DNA of 6,592 bases from a bacterium (GCA_004298725.1 SCQA01000034.1:1-6592), one strand, 5' to 3'; numbered from the stretch's first letter, positions 1 to 5,881 are shown. Translations and numbers: made by a program. The notes: a model not told the origin generated them from the letters alone.

Positions 1-165
1 TATCGCTTTAGCCGTCTTGCCCTGTTTGCCTATAACCTTGCCAAGGTCTTCCTTTGCCACGGACAACTCAATAACGGAAGTCTTTTCTCCGCATACTTCG
101 GCAACCTTAACTTGATCGGGGTGGTCCACGAGCGCTCGCGCGATGTACTCGATAAGCTCCTTCAT
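1..165 (-). CDS. khpA: KhpA-type KH-domain RNA-binding protein (N-terminal part)
   Basis: Small RNA-binding protein of the KhpA/YlqC family, which binds RNA in the cytoplasm and in several bacteria works with KhpB. Only the first 55 residues are present; the gene runs off the left edge, and the family is usually about 75-80 residues. The protein opens MKELIEYIARALVDHPDQV, typical of the family. Residues 43-51 read GKVIGKQGK, the GxxG loop of a KH domain that contacts the RNA backbone. The ATG is supported by GGAGG on the minus strand at 177-173, seven bases upstream. It lies 31 bases downstream of rpsP, as in the common order ffh-rpsP-khpA-rimM-trmD-rplS, so it is probably co-transcribed; rimM and trmD would be expected beyond the left edge. 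The identification is firm from start, motif and synteny; the RNA targets cannot be read from sequence. Confidence 0.9.
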   Translation of the reverse strand, partial: MKELIEYIARALVDHPDQVKVAEVCGEKTSVIELSVAKEDLGKVIGKQGKTAKAI

Positions 166-196
166 GCAAACACCTCCGTTAATGCCTTATCTACGG

Positions 197-460
197 TTAG
201 GCCGCTTTTGGCGAAGCCTTCAAGATGCCTGCTTTCTTCACGAGCTGTTTTACCGTATCCGTCATTATAGCGCCCTTGGATACCCAGTGAATTACCCTGT
301 CGCCCTTAAACTCGGTCTTTGCCGGGTTGATTCCGGGGTTGTAGGTGCCGACTACTTCCAGAAATTTGCCGTCGCGCGGAGCTTCGCAGTCCGCTACTAC
401 TACGCGGTAAAATGGCTTCTTCTTGCCGCCCTGCCTCGTGAGCCTTATCTTTACTGACAT
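197..460 (-). CDS. rpsP: 30S ribosomal protein S16
   Basis: Structural protein of the small ribosomal subunit that binds 16S rRNA and helps 30S assembly. The 87-residue product has the usual length and a canonical S16 N-terminus, MSVKIRLTRQGGKKKPFYRV, followed by the conserved APRDGKFLEVVGTYNP block (about residues 27-42) and the D-R-V-IHWVSKGAIMTDTV region (about 54-69). The C-terminus ends in a short Lys/Ala-rich tail, as in many homologues. On the minus strand a GGGAGG Shine-Dalgarno-like sequence lies about 12 bases before the ATG, slightly further than ideal. The gene sits 43 bases after ffh and 31 bases before khpA on the same strand, with no convincing terminator in either gap, so one transcript from the ffh promoter is likely. 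Nothing is truncated or unusual. Confidence 0.97.
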   Translation of the reverse strand: MSVKIRLTRQGGKKKPFYRVVVADCEAPRDGKFLEVVGTYNPGINPAKTEFKGDRVIHWVSKGAIMTDTVKQLVKKAGILKASPKAA

Positions 461-503
461 CTTTTTTCACTGCCTCCCTTGTTTACCTTTTTGTTTTGCC
501 CTT

Positions 504-1835
504 CTACCTTAAATTACGCATCATCGCCTGAAGCCCTCTGGGGCCGGACTTTTTAAGCTTCTTCATCATCTTTCGCATTTCAATATACTGGTTTATAAAC
601 TTGTTTATGTCCTGCACCCTGGTGCCGCTTCCGCCGGCTATCCTTTGCCGTCTGCTGGCGTTAAGGCACGACGGGTCGGCTCTTTCATATCTTGTCATGG
701 AATTTATTATGGCCTCAACGCGCACTATTTCCTTTTCATCTATTTTAACCTCTTTATTTTGCTTCAGCGCGTTAAAACCGGGTATCATGGACATTATGCT
801 GTCAAGCGAACCAAGCTTTTTTATCTGCCTAAGCTGGTCGCGGAAATCTTCAAGAGTAAAGGTGTCTTTTTTAAGTTTGTCGGCTATCTCTTTGGACTCT
901 TTTTCGTCCATTGAAGACTGAGCTTTTTCTATAAGCGTTAAAACGTCGCCCATGTCGAGGATTCTGCCGGCCATTCTTTCCGGATGAAAGACCTCGAGGC
1001 AGTCAACCTTTTCGCCCGTGCCTATAAACTTAATCGGCTTGCCTGTCGCCATTCGCATTGACAACGCCGCGCCGCCTCTTGCGTCGCCGTCAAATTTTGA
1101 AAGTATTACGCCCGTAATACCTATGGCTTCGTCAAAGCCCTTTGCCGTGTTTACAGCATCTTGGCCTGTCATTGAGTCCGCCACAAAGAGTATTTCAGCC
1201 GGGTTCAATATGACTTTCAGCGTTTTAAGCTCATCCATTAATTCATTATCAATATGGAGCCTTCCGGCGGTATCAATAAGAACGGTGTCGTAACCTTTAA
1301 TGGACGCGACTCTAAGCGCTTCCTTGCAGATGGCGGCAGGGTCTTTGAAGTTTTCGCTTTCAAAACAGTCTACCTTGACTTCAGCGGCTAACTTCTTAAG
1401 CTGAAGCACGGCGGCAAGCCTGAAGAGGTCGGCAGGCACGATATACGGGTTTCTGCCCTGACTTTTGAGCTTTAAAGCGAGCTTGGCGGTTGTGGTGGTC
1501 TTGCCGGAGCCGTTTAGCCCTACAAGCATAATAACGGCAGGACGGCCTTTTAACGTAAGCGCGGTGTTTTCACCGCCAAGAAGCGCGGCAAGCTCGTCGT
1601 GAACAACTTTAGTGAATTGCTGGCCGGGCGTGAGGCTTTCAAGCACGTCTTTGCCCTTTGCTTTTTCGCTGACCGTTTCTATAAAAGTCTTTACAACCTT
1701 GAAGTTTACGTCAGCTTCAAGAAGAGCAAGGCGCACCTCTTTCAAGGCATCTTGAATGTTCGACTCGCTGAGAGTACCCTGACCGCGAACGTCTCTTAAG
1801 ACTTTTCTTAATTTATCTGTAAGTGATTCAAACAT
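504..1835 (-). CDS. ffh: Signal recognition particle GTPase Ffh (SRP54)
   Basis: Protein subunit of the signal recognition particle: it binds signal sequences and SRP RNA and, with its receptor FtsY, delivers nascent membrane and secreted proteins to the translocon. The 443 residues match the normal length. The N domain is a helical bundle (about 1-90), then the NG GTPase: P-loop GLNGSGKT at 106-113, DLFRLAAVLQL at 136-146 (G2 region), DTAGRLH at 188-194 (G3), SKFDGDARGGAAL at 246-258 (G4 and the following loop), and GTGEK at 272-276 (G5). The M domain follows from about 300, with SIMSMIPG at 346-353, the RNA-binding SRRQRIAGGSGT segment at 394-405 and a Met-rich tail (MRKMMKK, LQAMMRNLR). 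Position 140 is Leu where Ffh usually has Pro (DxxRPAA). It is first in the ffh-rpsP-khpA operon and has its own upstream promoter. No SRP RNA gene is visible nearby. Confidence 0.97.
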   Translation of the reverse strand: MFESLTDKLRKVLRDVRGQGTLSESNIQDALKEVRLALLEADVNFKVVKTFIETVSEKAKGKDVLESLTPGQQFTKVVHDELAALLGGENTALTLKGRPAVIMLVGLNGSGKTTTTAKLALKLKSQGRNPYIVPADLFRLAAVLQLKKLAAEVKVDCFESENFKDPAAICKEALRVASIKGYDTVLIDTAGRLHIDNELMDELKTLKVILNPAEILFVADSMTGQDAVNTAKGFDEAIGITGVILSKFDGDARGGAALSMRMATGKPIKFIGTGEKVDCLEVFHPERMAGRILDMGDVLTLIEKAQSSMDEKESKEIADKLKKDTFTLEDFRDQLRQIKKLGSLDSIMSMIPGFNALKQNKEVKIDEKEIVRVEAIINSMTRYERADPSCLNASRRQRIAGGSGTRVQDINKFINQYIEMRKMMKKLKKSGPRGLQAMMRNLR

Positions 1836-1889
1836 TTTTAAATTCCATGCTTTTATCGGTGCTCATCTTGATACTACCAGCCAAATTTA

Positions 1890-1916
1890 ATATGTTATAA
1901 TATAAAATAAACATAT
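1890..1916. repeat. Short inverted repeat around the ffh -10 box
   Basis: ATATGTT at 1890-1896 and AACATAT at 1910-1916 are perfect 7-base inverted repeats around a 13-base spacer that contains the predicted ffh -10 box. The geometry would suit a dimeric regulator binding over the promoter, but the region is so AT-rich that a chance match is quite possible. No regulator is identified. Confidence 0.2.
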
Positions 1917-1926
1917 GATATGTCAA
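1897..1926 (-). promoter_or_regulatory. Predicted sigma-70 promoter for the ffh-rpsP-khpA operon
   Basis: On the minus strand a perfect TTGACA -35 box (1926-1921) is followed by overlapping -10 candidates, TATATT (1904-1899, 16-base spacer) and TATTAT (1902-1897, 18-base spacer), each five of six to consensus. Transcription would start near 1890, giving a leader of about 55 bases before the ffh ATG. The surrounding DNA is very AT-rich. This is consensus matching only, but position and quality are good. Confidence 0.6.
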
Positions 1927-2027
1927 GGTATTTATACCAGAGATTCACTTATTATAACGCGGCGGGCCTGTGGGGATTTAACGGACAGAGCTGAAAAAAC
2001 AACATGAACCAAGGTAACAAAAGCGCA

Positions 2028-2057
2028 TTGACACATGGCGATAACATCTGATATTGT
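2028..2057 (+). promoter_or_regulatory. Predicted sigma-70 promoter for the membrane protein and dciA pair
   Basis: Perfect TTGACA (2028-2033), an 18-base spacer and TATTGT (2052-2057, four of six to consensus) lie just before the membrane-protein gene. Transcription would begin near 2064, about 20 bases before the ATG at 2085. This argues against a TTG start at 2061, which would fall at or before the transcription start. The rest of the 1836-2084 gap shows nothing else I can support. Confidence 0.55.
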
Positions 2058-2084
2058 ATTTTGTTGTTACGAGAGCATATTATA

Positions 2085-2342
2085 ATGCAACCTTATACTG
2101 TTATAGCGCTGGTTACTCTTGCGGCGCTCTTTTTAAACATACCGTTCGGCTACCTCAGGGTTAAGGCCAAGAAGTTTACCTTCATGTGGTTTCTGTACAT
2201 CCATCTGCCCATTCCTTTTATTTTTTTACTTAGAACTTTTGCCGGGCTTGGCATAGGCTATGTGCCTATAATAGCCTTTGGCGCCATTTTAGGGCAATTT
2301 ATCGGAGGCCGGCTTGGCGGCCTTAACAAAAACAAAGCCTGA
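2085..2342 (+). CDS. Small three-helix membrane protein of unknown function
   Basis: I cannot assign a function. The 85-residue product is almost entirely hydrophobic, with three likely membrane helices at about 5-24, 33-52 and 57-76. A basic loop after helix 1 (RVKAKK, 25-30) would lie on the cytoplasmic side by the positive-inside rule. Helix 2 contains the unusual polar/proline stretch YIHLPIPF (38-45), and the last helix ends in a glycine-rich segment (GQFIGGRLGGL). It resembles, from memory, small hypothetical membrane proteins of deltaproteobacteria. The ATG at 2085 is chosen over an in-frame TTG at 2061 because the predicted promoter leaves no room for the longer form; the ribosome-binding site is weak (GAGAG about 10 bases upstream). 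Its stop lies 17 bases before the dciA ATG, so the two genes are probably one operon, but whether they share a task is unknown. Confidence 0.7.
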   Translation: MQPYTVIALVTLAALFLNIPFGYLRVKAKKFTFMWFLYIHLPIPFIFLLRTFAGLGIGYVPIIAFGAILGQFIGGRLGGLNKNKA

Positions 2343-2348
2343 TGCGCC

Positions 2349-2353
2349 GGAGG
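2349..2353 (+). promoter_or_regulatory. Ribosome-binding site that sets the dciA start
   Basis: GGAGG lies six bases before the ATG at 2360, an ideal distance. The upstream ATG at 2342 forms a TGATG overlap with the preceding stop but has no comparable site. This favours the start at 2360 and a 149-residue product beginning MKKDPAKI rather than a 155-residue one. Confidence 0.75.
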
Positions 2354-2359
2354 GCCTCG

Positions 2360-2809
2360 ATGAAAAAAGACCCGGCAAAGATAAGCGAACTGCTAAACTC
2401 ATCGCTCTCGCACCTCGGCATTACCGCCCGGCTTAAAGAATACGCGTTAAAAAAAATCTGGGCGGAGGTTGTCGGCCCGGCGCTTGTTGCAAAAGCCTGC
2501 GTTCATAATCTTATCGGCACAGTCCTCTACTGCAACGTCTGTTCAACCGCATGGCTTACCGAGTTTACATATCAAAAACCGGTTTTAATCGCCAAATTAA
2601 ATGAAAAGCTTGGGGCCGGCACAGTTACTGAAATAATATTTAAGCTTGGCAAAGTCTATTTATTTGAATTTAAGCCGGAACCGGTTGCGCCGATAAAACA
2701 CGCGCTTACCGAAGAAGAAAGACGAGTTATTAACGACACGGTAAAAACAATTAAAGACGAAACCTTGAAGCAAGCCGTTAAGAAAGCGATGACAACCGCA
2801 AAAACATAA
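2360..2809 (+). CDS. dciA: DUF721 / DciA-family protein, predicted replicative helicase loader
   Basis: DciA proteins help load or operate the replicative helicase DnaB at the origin in the many bacteria that lack DnaC or DnaI. The 149-residue product has the DUF721 pattern at about residues 5-101: an N-terminal helix (ISELLNSSLSHLG), the hallmark W-x-x-VVGP (34-40), a hydrophobic strand pair around GTVLYCNVCSTAW (53-65), KLNEKLG (79-85) and a final strand IIFKLGKVYLF (92-102). A charged, helical C-terminal extension (about 117-146) is rich in Glu and Lys. The start is set by GGAGG six bases before the ATG; an ATG 18 bases earlier overlaps the previous stop as TGATG and could give some coupled translation. 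It follows the membrane-protein gene on one probable transcript. The DUF721 assignment is strong; the DciA role is family knowledge applied by inference, since some DUF721 proteins are uncharacterised paralogues. Confidence 0.82.
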   Translation: MKKDPAKISELLNSSLSHLGITARLKEYALKKIWAEVVGPALVAKACVHNLIGTVLYCNVCSTAWLTEFTYQKPVLIAKLNEKLGAGTVTEIIFKLGKVYLFEFKPEPVAPIKHALTEEERRVINDTVKTIKDETLKQAVKKAMTTAKT

Positions 2810-2834
2810 CGCGCAACATTTTGCATCAGCTTTA

Positions 2835-2974
2835 GGGTGTCTCTAAAAATTAGAAATTTTTTCCGAGGTCGAGGCGGGGCGAAATAAAAAGCGGAGCATA
2901 TATGCGAATATGTGAGCATTTTTATTTCGTCCTAACAAAGATATCGGGAAAAAGGGCAATTTTTAGAGGCACCC
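2835..2974. mobile_element. 140-bp fold-back element, MITE-like
   Basis: The ends are 17-base inverted repeats with one mismatch: GGGTGTCTCTAAAAATT at 2835-2851 against AATTTTTAGAGGCACCC at 2958-2974. The symmetry continues inward on the same axis: CGAAATAAAAA at 2880-2890 pairs perfectly with 2919-2929, CCGAGGTC (2863-2870) pairs roughly with GATATCGG (2940-2947), and CATAT/ATATG (2897-2901, 2908-2912) closes near the centre. The whole element could fold into one long hairpin. A TTTA direct repeat flanks it exactly (2831-2834 and 2975-2978), suggesting a 4-bp target duplication. It has no coding capacity, so it would depend on a transposase elsewhere. It fills the gap between convergent dciA and the methyltransferase gene, and the right-hand TTTA holds the latter's stop codon. 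It may also act as a two-way transcription terminator. The transposon family is not established. Confidence 0.7.
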
Positions 2975-2975
2975 T

Positions 2976-3656
2976 TTACTTCATGCTTGCTTCCATCAAA
3001 AAAACACCTTGTCCGCCCGCGCCGGTTCGCCTTACCGGAAATAACCTTTTAATCTTCAACCCGTTTGCCTTGACGCTTTTAAGCGTCTCTTCAAGCCTCA
3101 CAAGCGTAAAAACGAAACAAATTCTTCCGTAAGCTCCGGCAAGGTATTTTGCCGCGCACAGCATGTCGTCAAGGTTTCCGTAAACTTCGTTTCTGGCTAC
3201 AGCCCTTTCAATTAACGGGCTGATGCGCGCGGAACCGGCCTTAAAGTATGGCGGGTTGCTGACAACGACGCTGAAAGAACCGTTACTGAATACTCCGGTC
3301 AGGTCTCTATAGTCGCGCCGGATTATTTCAATTCTGCCTGAGAGATTGTTTAAAACAACGTTTCTGCGCGCCATGCCTGCCGGAACCTCCATTACCTCCA
3401 CGCCGATTATTTTTTTAACCGCGCTCTTCCAAGCTATAAGGTGCGGTATTATGCCGGTACCTGTGCCGAGGTCAATGACAGTATCGTCGTCATTTAACGG
3501 AAGAAGAAAATCGGATAGAATTACCGAGTCTTCCGTGAAACGCTGGCCGCCCGCCGCGCCTTTTTTTTGAATGAAAAAATACGGGCCGAGCGGCTCTGAT
3601 GTTTCATCAATGCCGCTTGGCCCGTTTGAAAAAAGCTTTGTAAAACTTCCTTGCAT
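2976..3656 (-). CDS. TrmN6-like tRNA (adenine-N6) methyltransferase
   Basis: A class I S-adenosylmethionine-dependent methyltransferase of the COG4123 type, whose E. coli member YfiC/TrmN6 methylates A37 of tRNA1(Val). The 226-residue product has the usual length. An N-terminal segment with the QRFTEDSVILSDFL pattern (38-51) precedes the SAM-binding motif I VIDLGTGTGIIPHLIA (60-75), an acidic residue ending strand 2 (GVEVME, 85-90), and the catalytic NPPY motif at 134-137, which marks N6-adenine or related amino methyltransferases. The C-terminal GQGVFLMEASMK resembles the family's end. The ATG lies 9 bases after the DUF1015 stop, with a short AGG five bases before it, so reinitiation or coupling is likely. 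Its stop codon lies inside the TTTA flanking the fold-back element at 2835-2974. The methyltransferase class is firm; the exact tRNA substrate is inferred from the family. Confidence 0.85.
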   Translation of the reverse strand: MQGSFTKLFSNGPSGIDETSEPLGPYFFIQKKGAAGGQRFTEDSVILSDFLLPLNDDDTVIDLGTGTGIIPHLIAWKSAVKKIIGVEVMEVPAGMARRNVVLNNLSGRIEIIRRDYRDLTGVFSNGSFSVVVSNPPYFKAGSARISPLIERAVARNEVYGNLDDMLCAAKYLAGAYGRICFVFTLVRLEETLKSVKANGLKIKRLFPVRRTGAGGQGVFLMEASMK

Positions 3657-3665
3657 AACCGCCTG

Positions 3666-5033
3666 CTATTTGTCTTGCGTCGCCCGTATAAACTTGTCCG
3701 TAAGTAAGTTCATCACAAGGCCCGTTAAAAGCTTCGGGTAAAAGTACGTTGATTTTTGCGGCATAACGTGGCCGGCAAGCGCCACTGCCTTAACCTGCTC
3801 TATTTTAGTGGAGTTTAAAAGAAATGCCATCTGGTTTGAATCTTTATTTACAGCTTCAATAGCCTCTTCGCTGTTCTTCACGTATATGAGGTTTTCTTGT
3901 TTTGCCTGCGCCTCTTTGGTAATGCCGAGTATTTTTGAAAGTATAAGCGCGTGAAGAACGGTTACGTCGAGGGTTTTAAAAACGTCCGGTATTGACGAGC
4001 CGAAAACCGCCGTCATTACGTCTTTTGATTTGAGCACAAGCACATAGTACGTGTGGTCGCCTTTTATATGAAGCCCGAATGAAGTTATGCCTTTACCGGC
4101 GGAGGCTATTCTGTTAAGAAAGTTCATTTTAATGGTTGATTCTCTGCCTGGTTCGTATTTAAAGTCTTCAACGTCAAAGTATTTGGCGCACTCTTTAAGA
4201 AACTCCTCAGGGTTAAAACCGTTTATGCTATGCACAACCCTGTGAGTCGGCCATATTGTCATGCCTTCATCGTCCATGTTTGAAAAATACATCATTACGT
4301 AATTCCATGCCTCTTCGCCGGTTGAGTCCGGGTGTTTTTCCTTCATATAGTTTCTGAAGTTAAGCGCGGTTTCGTAGCGGTGATGCCCGTCCGCTATAAA
4401 GAGGGGCTTAGCGTGCATTACGTCAATGACCTTCGTTATCAAGGCAGTGTCGTCTATTCTCCAAAGTTTGTTCTCCGTGCCGTCGTCGTCCGGCGCGTCA
4501 ATAAGAGGCTCGACGCCGGATGTGACGCCGTCAAGTAGTCTGTTTATCGTAAGCTCAGGTTCGGAGTAAAGCGAAAAAATACAGCTAAGGTTTGATTCGC
4601 ACGCCTGCATAAGCCTAAGCCTGTCGGCCTTGGGGCCGGAGAGGGTCTGCTCGTGCGCGTGAATTTTACCCTTGCCGAACTCTTCAAGCCGCGCAAGCGC
4701 GATAAAACCCTTTCTTGTATGCGTCGTGCCGCCCTTTTGCCTGTAGGTCTGCATGTAGTAATATATGGCCGGCTTGTCGTCGCGCACAAGTGTTTTATCA
4801 TTTATCCACCTGCCTAAATCATTGGCGGCCAAAGAATATCTGTCAGAGCCGGGCGCGTTGGAAGGGCCGTCCTTGCTGAGTATCAGTTTTACGATGTTAT
4901 ATGGATGCCTTGAGTAGAGTTCATCCTGATACTTTGGCGATATTACGTCGTAGGGCGGGGCCATTACCATTTTTAAGTCCCCGACCTTTTCGGAATTGTA
5001 AAGTAGCCCCTTGAAAGGTATTATGTCTGACAT
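3666..5033 (-). CDS. DUF1015 family protein
   Basis: A 455-residue soluble protein of the DUF1015 (COG4198) family, whose biochemical role is not well established. Family signatures are clear: APPYDVIS (25-32), HPYNIVKLIL (43-52), YYYMQTY (91-97), RKGFIALARLEEF (107-119), HAHEQTLSGPKADRL (125-139), the strongly conserved FIADGHHRYETAL (212-224), WPTHRVVH (261-268) and, near the C-terminus, a MPQKSTYFYPKLLTGLVM-like segment. The DGHHR loop and the earlier HE pair recall the ParB-fold free serine kinase SerK, and I remember DUF1015 genes lying near serA/serC in other genomes; neither gene is here, so a serine-related role is only a suggestion. The ATG has AAGGCGG six bases upstream and a predicted promoter about 50 bases away. 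It is first in a two-gene operon with the methyltransferase. Length and motifs are complete. Confidence 0.85.
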   Translation of the reverse strand: MSDIIPFKGLLYNSEKVGDLKMVMAPPYDVISPKYQDELYSRHPYNIVKLILSKDGPSNAPGSDRYSLAANDLGRWINDKTLVRDDKPAIYYYMQTYRQKGGTTHTRKGFIALARLEEFGKGKIHAHEQTLSGPKADRLRLMQACESNLSCIFSLYSEPELTINRLLDGVTSGVEPLIDAPDDDGTENKLWRIDDTALITKVIDVMHAKPLFIADGHHRYETALNFRNYMKEKHPDSTGEEAWNYVMMYFSNMDDEGMTIWPTHRVVHSINGFNPEEFLKECAKYFDVEDFKYEPGRESTIKMNFLNRIASAGKGITSFGLHIKGDHTYYVLVLKSKDVMTAVFGSSIPDVFKTLDVTVLHALILSKILGITKEAQAKQENLIYVKNSEEAIEAVNKDSNQMAFLLNSTKIEQVKAVALAGHVMPQKSTYFYPKLLTGLVMNLLTDKFIRATQDK

Positions 5034-5081
5034 TTTAAACCGCCTTTTTTGGTGTGATTTAAGCCATATCTGGAATTTAAT

Positions 5082-5110
5082 AAAATACTATCTTGAAAAA
5101 AACTTGTCAA
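5082..5110 (-). promoter_or_regulatory. Predicted sigma-70 promoter for the DUF1015-methyltransferase operon
   Basis: On the minus strand, a perfect TTGACA (5110-5105), a 17-base spacer and TATTTT (5087-5082, four of six to consensus) lie about 50 bases upstream of the DUF1015 ATG. The start of transcription would be near 5075, leaving a leader of about 40 bases that ends in the AAGGCGG ribosome-binding site (5046-5040). Confidence 0.55.
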
Positions 5111-5189
5111 CATAAAAGCGCTGTATGAGATGTAAAATATTCATTGCAAAAGCGTTGAAAAATTACTTTAAAAACACGCATATATCCTC

Positions 5190-5218
5190 TTGACACAATG
5201 AACTTAAAGTTGTAAATT
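5190..5218 (+). promoter_or_regulatory. Predicted sigma-70 promoter for the DoxX gene
   Basis: Perfect TTGACA (5190-5195), a 17-base spacer and TAAATT (5213-5218, four of six to consensus, preceded by TG) lie 28-56 bases before the DoxX ATG. The transcript would start near 5225, just ahead of the GGAGG at 5235-5239. Between this site and the opposing DUF1015 promoter (5111-5189) I see only AT-rich DNA with no feature I can support. Confidence 0.55.
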
Positions 5219-5245
5219 CCATTAAATGTTTATTGGAGGCGCGAT

Positions 5246-5677
5246 ATGTTGCTCTCACGAGTGACGAACTTCAGAAATTTCGGACTTCTTATTCTTCGCA
5301 CCGGAATAGGTATAATGTTTATTTATCACGGCTGGCCGAAGATTTCCGGCGGCCCGGTCAAATGGGAAATGCTCGGAAAGGTAATGGGAATATTCAGCAT
5401 TACTTTCGCGCCAATGTTTTGGGGTTTTATGGCGGCTTTTTCAGAATTTTTCGGCGGCATACTCCTCGCAGTCGGCCTCTTTACCAGAGAGATGGCCGTG
5501 CTTATGACGATAACCATGATTGTAGCGGCAGGTATGCACTTAAATAAAGGAGACGGCCTTTTTGGGTCCGCTCATGCCATTGAACTTGCAATATTATTTT
5601 TCTCATTCATATTCATAGGCGCGGGCAAATACAGCCTTGATGAAACGATACGGCCTTTAAAGAATAAATGGGAATAG
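5246..5677 (+). CDS. DoxX family integral membrane protein
   Basis: A 143-residue inner-membrane protein of the DoxX family, named after a subunit of archaeal thiosulfate:quinone oxidoreductase. Most bacterial members are uncharacterised; some have been tied to oxidative or thiol stress. Four membrane helices are visible at about 12-28, 53-77, 83-98 and 112-127. The first carries the family signature LRTGIGIMFIYHGWPKI (17-33), with Arg18, Gly22 and His28-Gly29. Glu67 and the GILLAVGLFTR turn (71-81) are also typical. There is no cleaved signal peptide. The ATG follows GGAGG by six bases, and a predicted promoter lies just upstream, so it is probably transcribed alone. Its stop is only four bases before the direct repeat flanking the element at 5686-5881. 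The family call is confident; no electron-transfer partner gene is nearby, so a specific function cannot be given. Confidence 0.85.
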   Translation: MLLSRVTNFRNFGLLILRTGIGIMFIYHGWPKISGGPVKWEMLGKVMGIFSITFAPMFWGFMAAFSEFFGGILLAVGLFTREMAVLMTITMIVAAGMHLNKGDGLFGSAHAIELAILFFSFIFIGAGKYSLDETIRPLKNKWE

Positions 5678-5685
5678 CGGCTTAG

Positions 5686-5881
5686 GGAAACTCTGATTAA
5701 TTCAGTTTTATGCCGTGACACCACGATTGTTTTACAACTGCGCCTTACGCCTAACCCAGCCTACCTCTCTGAAAGATAACTCCACCTTAAGGGGAGGCGC
5801 AAAACCCCCTCTTAATTTAAGAGGGGATAGGGGGAGTTATTCGCAGAACAATGACAAAACATGGAATAAATCAGAGCTTCC
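5686..5881. mobile_element. 196-bp MITE-like element with TTAG target duplication
   Basis: Terminal inverted repeats of 18 bases, 16 matching, are GGAAACTCTGATTAATTC at 5686-5703 and GAATAAATCAGAGCTTCC at 5864-5881, with weaker similarity continuing inward. TTAG directly abuts both ends (5682-5685 and 5882-5885), as expected for a 4-bp target-site duplication. A GGAA end and a YTAR-type target are features I associate with the IS5 group of insertion sequences, so a non-autonomous IS5-like element is the best guess. There is no open reading frame of note, so any transposase would have to act in trans. It occupies the convergent junction between the DoxX gene and recG almost completely; the right TTAG contains the recG stop codon. 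The interior holds a second, unrelated palindromic repeat at 5776-5840. Confidence 0.72.
5776..5840. repeat. Palindromic repeat nested in the 5686-5881 element
   Basis: ATAACTCC (5776-5783) and GGAGTTAT (5833-5840) are perfect inverted repeats that bound a C/G-run-rich core. Inside is CCCCTCTTAATTTAAGAGGGG (5806-5826 but for its length), two 10-base perfect arms around one T, and the palindrome CCTTAAGG (5785-5792). Its symmetry axes differ from that of the surrounding element, so it looks like an independent repeat unit inserted or captured there. Similar CCCCCTCTTAA...TTAAGAGGGGG repeats are, from memory, dispersed in several environmental genomes. Confidence 0.6.

Noticed and set aside
143..457. 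Plus-strand open frame opposite rpsP
   Set aside because: It covers the clear S16 gene on the other strand and resembles no protein family; an antisense shadow.
601..1293. Several plus-strand open frames opposite ffh
   Set aside because: All lie inside the intact Ffh coding sequence on the minus strand and look compositionally like antisense translations.
2061..2084. TTG start for the small membrane protein, adding eight residues
   Set aside because: It lies at or before the predicted transcription start (TTGACA 2028-2033, TATTGT 2052-2057), has no ribosome-binding site, and adds polar residues (MLLREHII) ahead of the helix.
1836..2084. Possible SRP RNA or other small RNA gene beside ffh
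   Set aside because: I looked for the conserved SRP RNA tetraloop and asymmetric loop pattern on both strands and found none; the gap is explained by two divergent promoters.
2342..2359. ATG at 2342 as the dciA start
   Set aside because: It forms a TGATG overlap with the previous stop, but the ATG at 2360 has GGAGG at an ideal distance and the extra residues MRRRAS are read from the ribosome-binding region itself.
2656..3132. Two open frames (one per strand) crossing the fold-back element
   Set aside because: They run through dciA or the methyltransferase gene and the hairpin, and have no family-like features; the element itself looks non-coding.
4544..4801. Minus-strand Arg-rich open frame inside the DUF1015 gene
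   Set aside because: Same strand but another frame of a gene with strong family motifs throughout; its Arg/Pro/Thr-rich composition is typical of a frame shadow.
5233..5547. Plus-strand open frame overlapping the DoxX gene
   Set aside because: The DoxX frame has the ribosome-binding site and four membrane helices; this frame begins before the ribosome-binding site and has no recognisable features.
2835..5881. The two repeat elements as copies of one family
   Set aside because: The ends share only GG and CTCT in similar places, the flanking repeats differ (TTTA and TTAG) and the interiors are unrelated, so I keep them as separate elements that may have related transposases.
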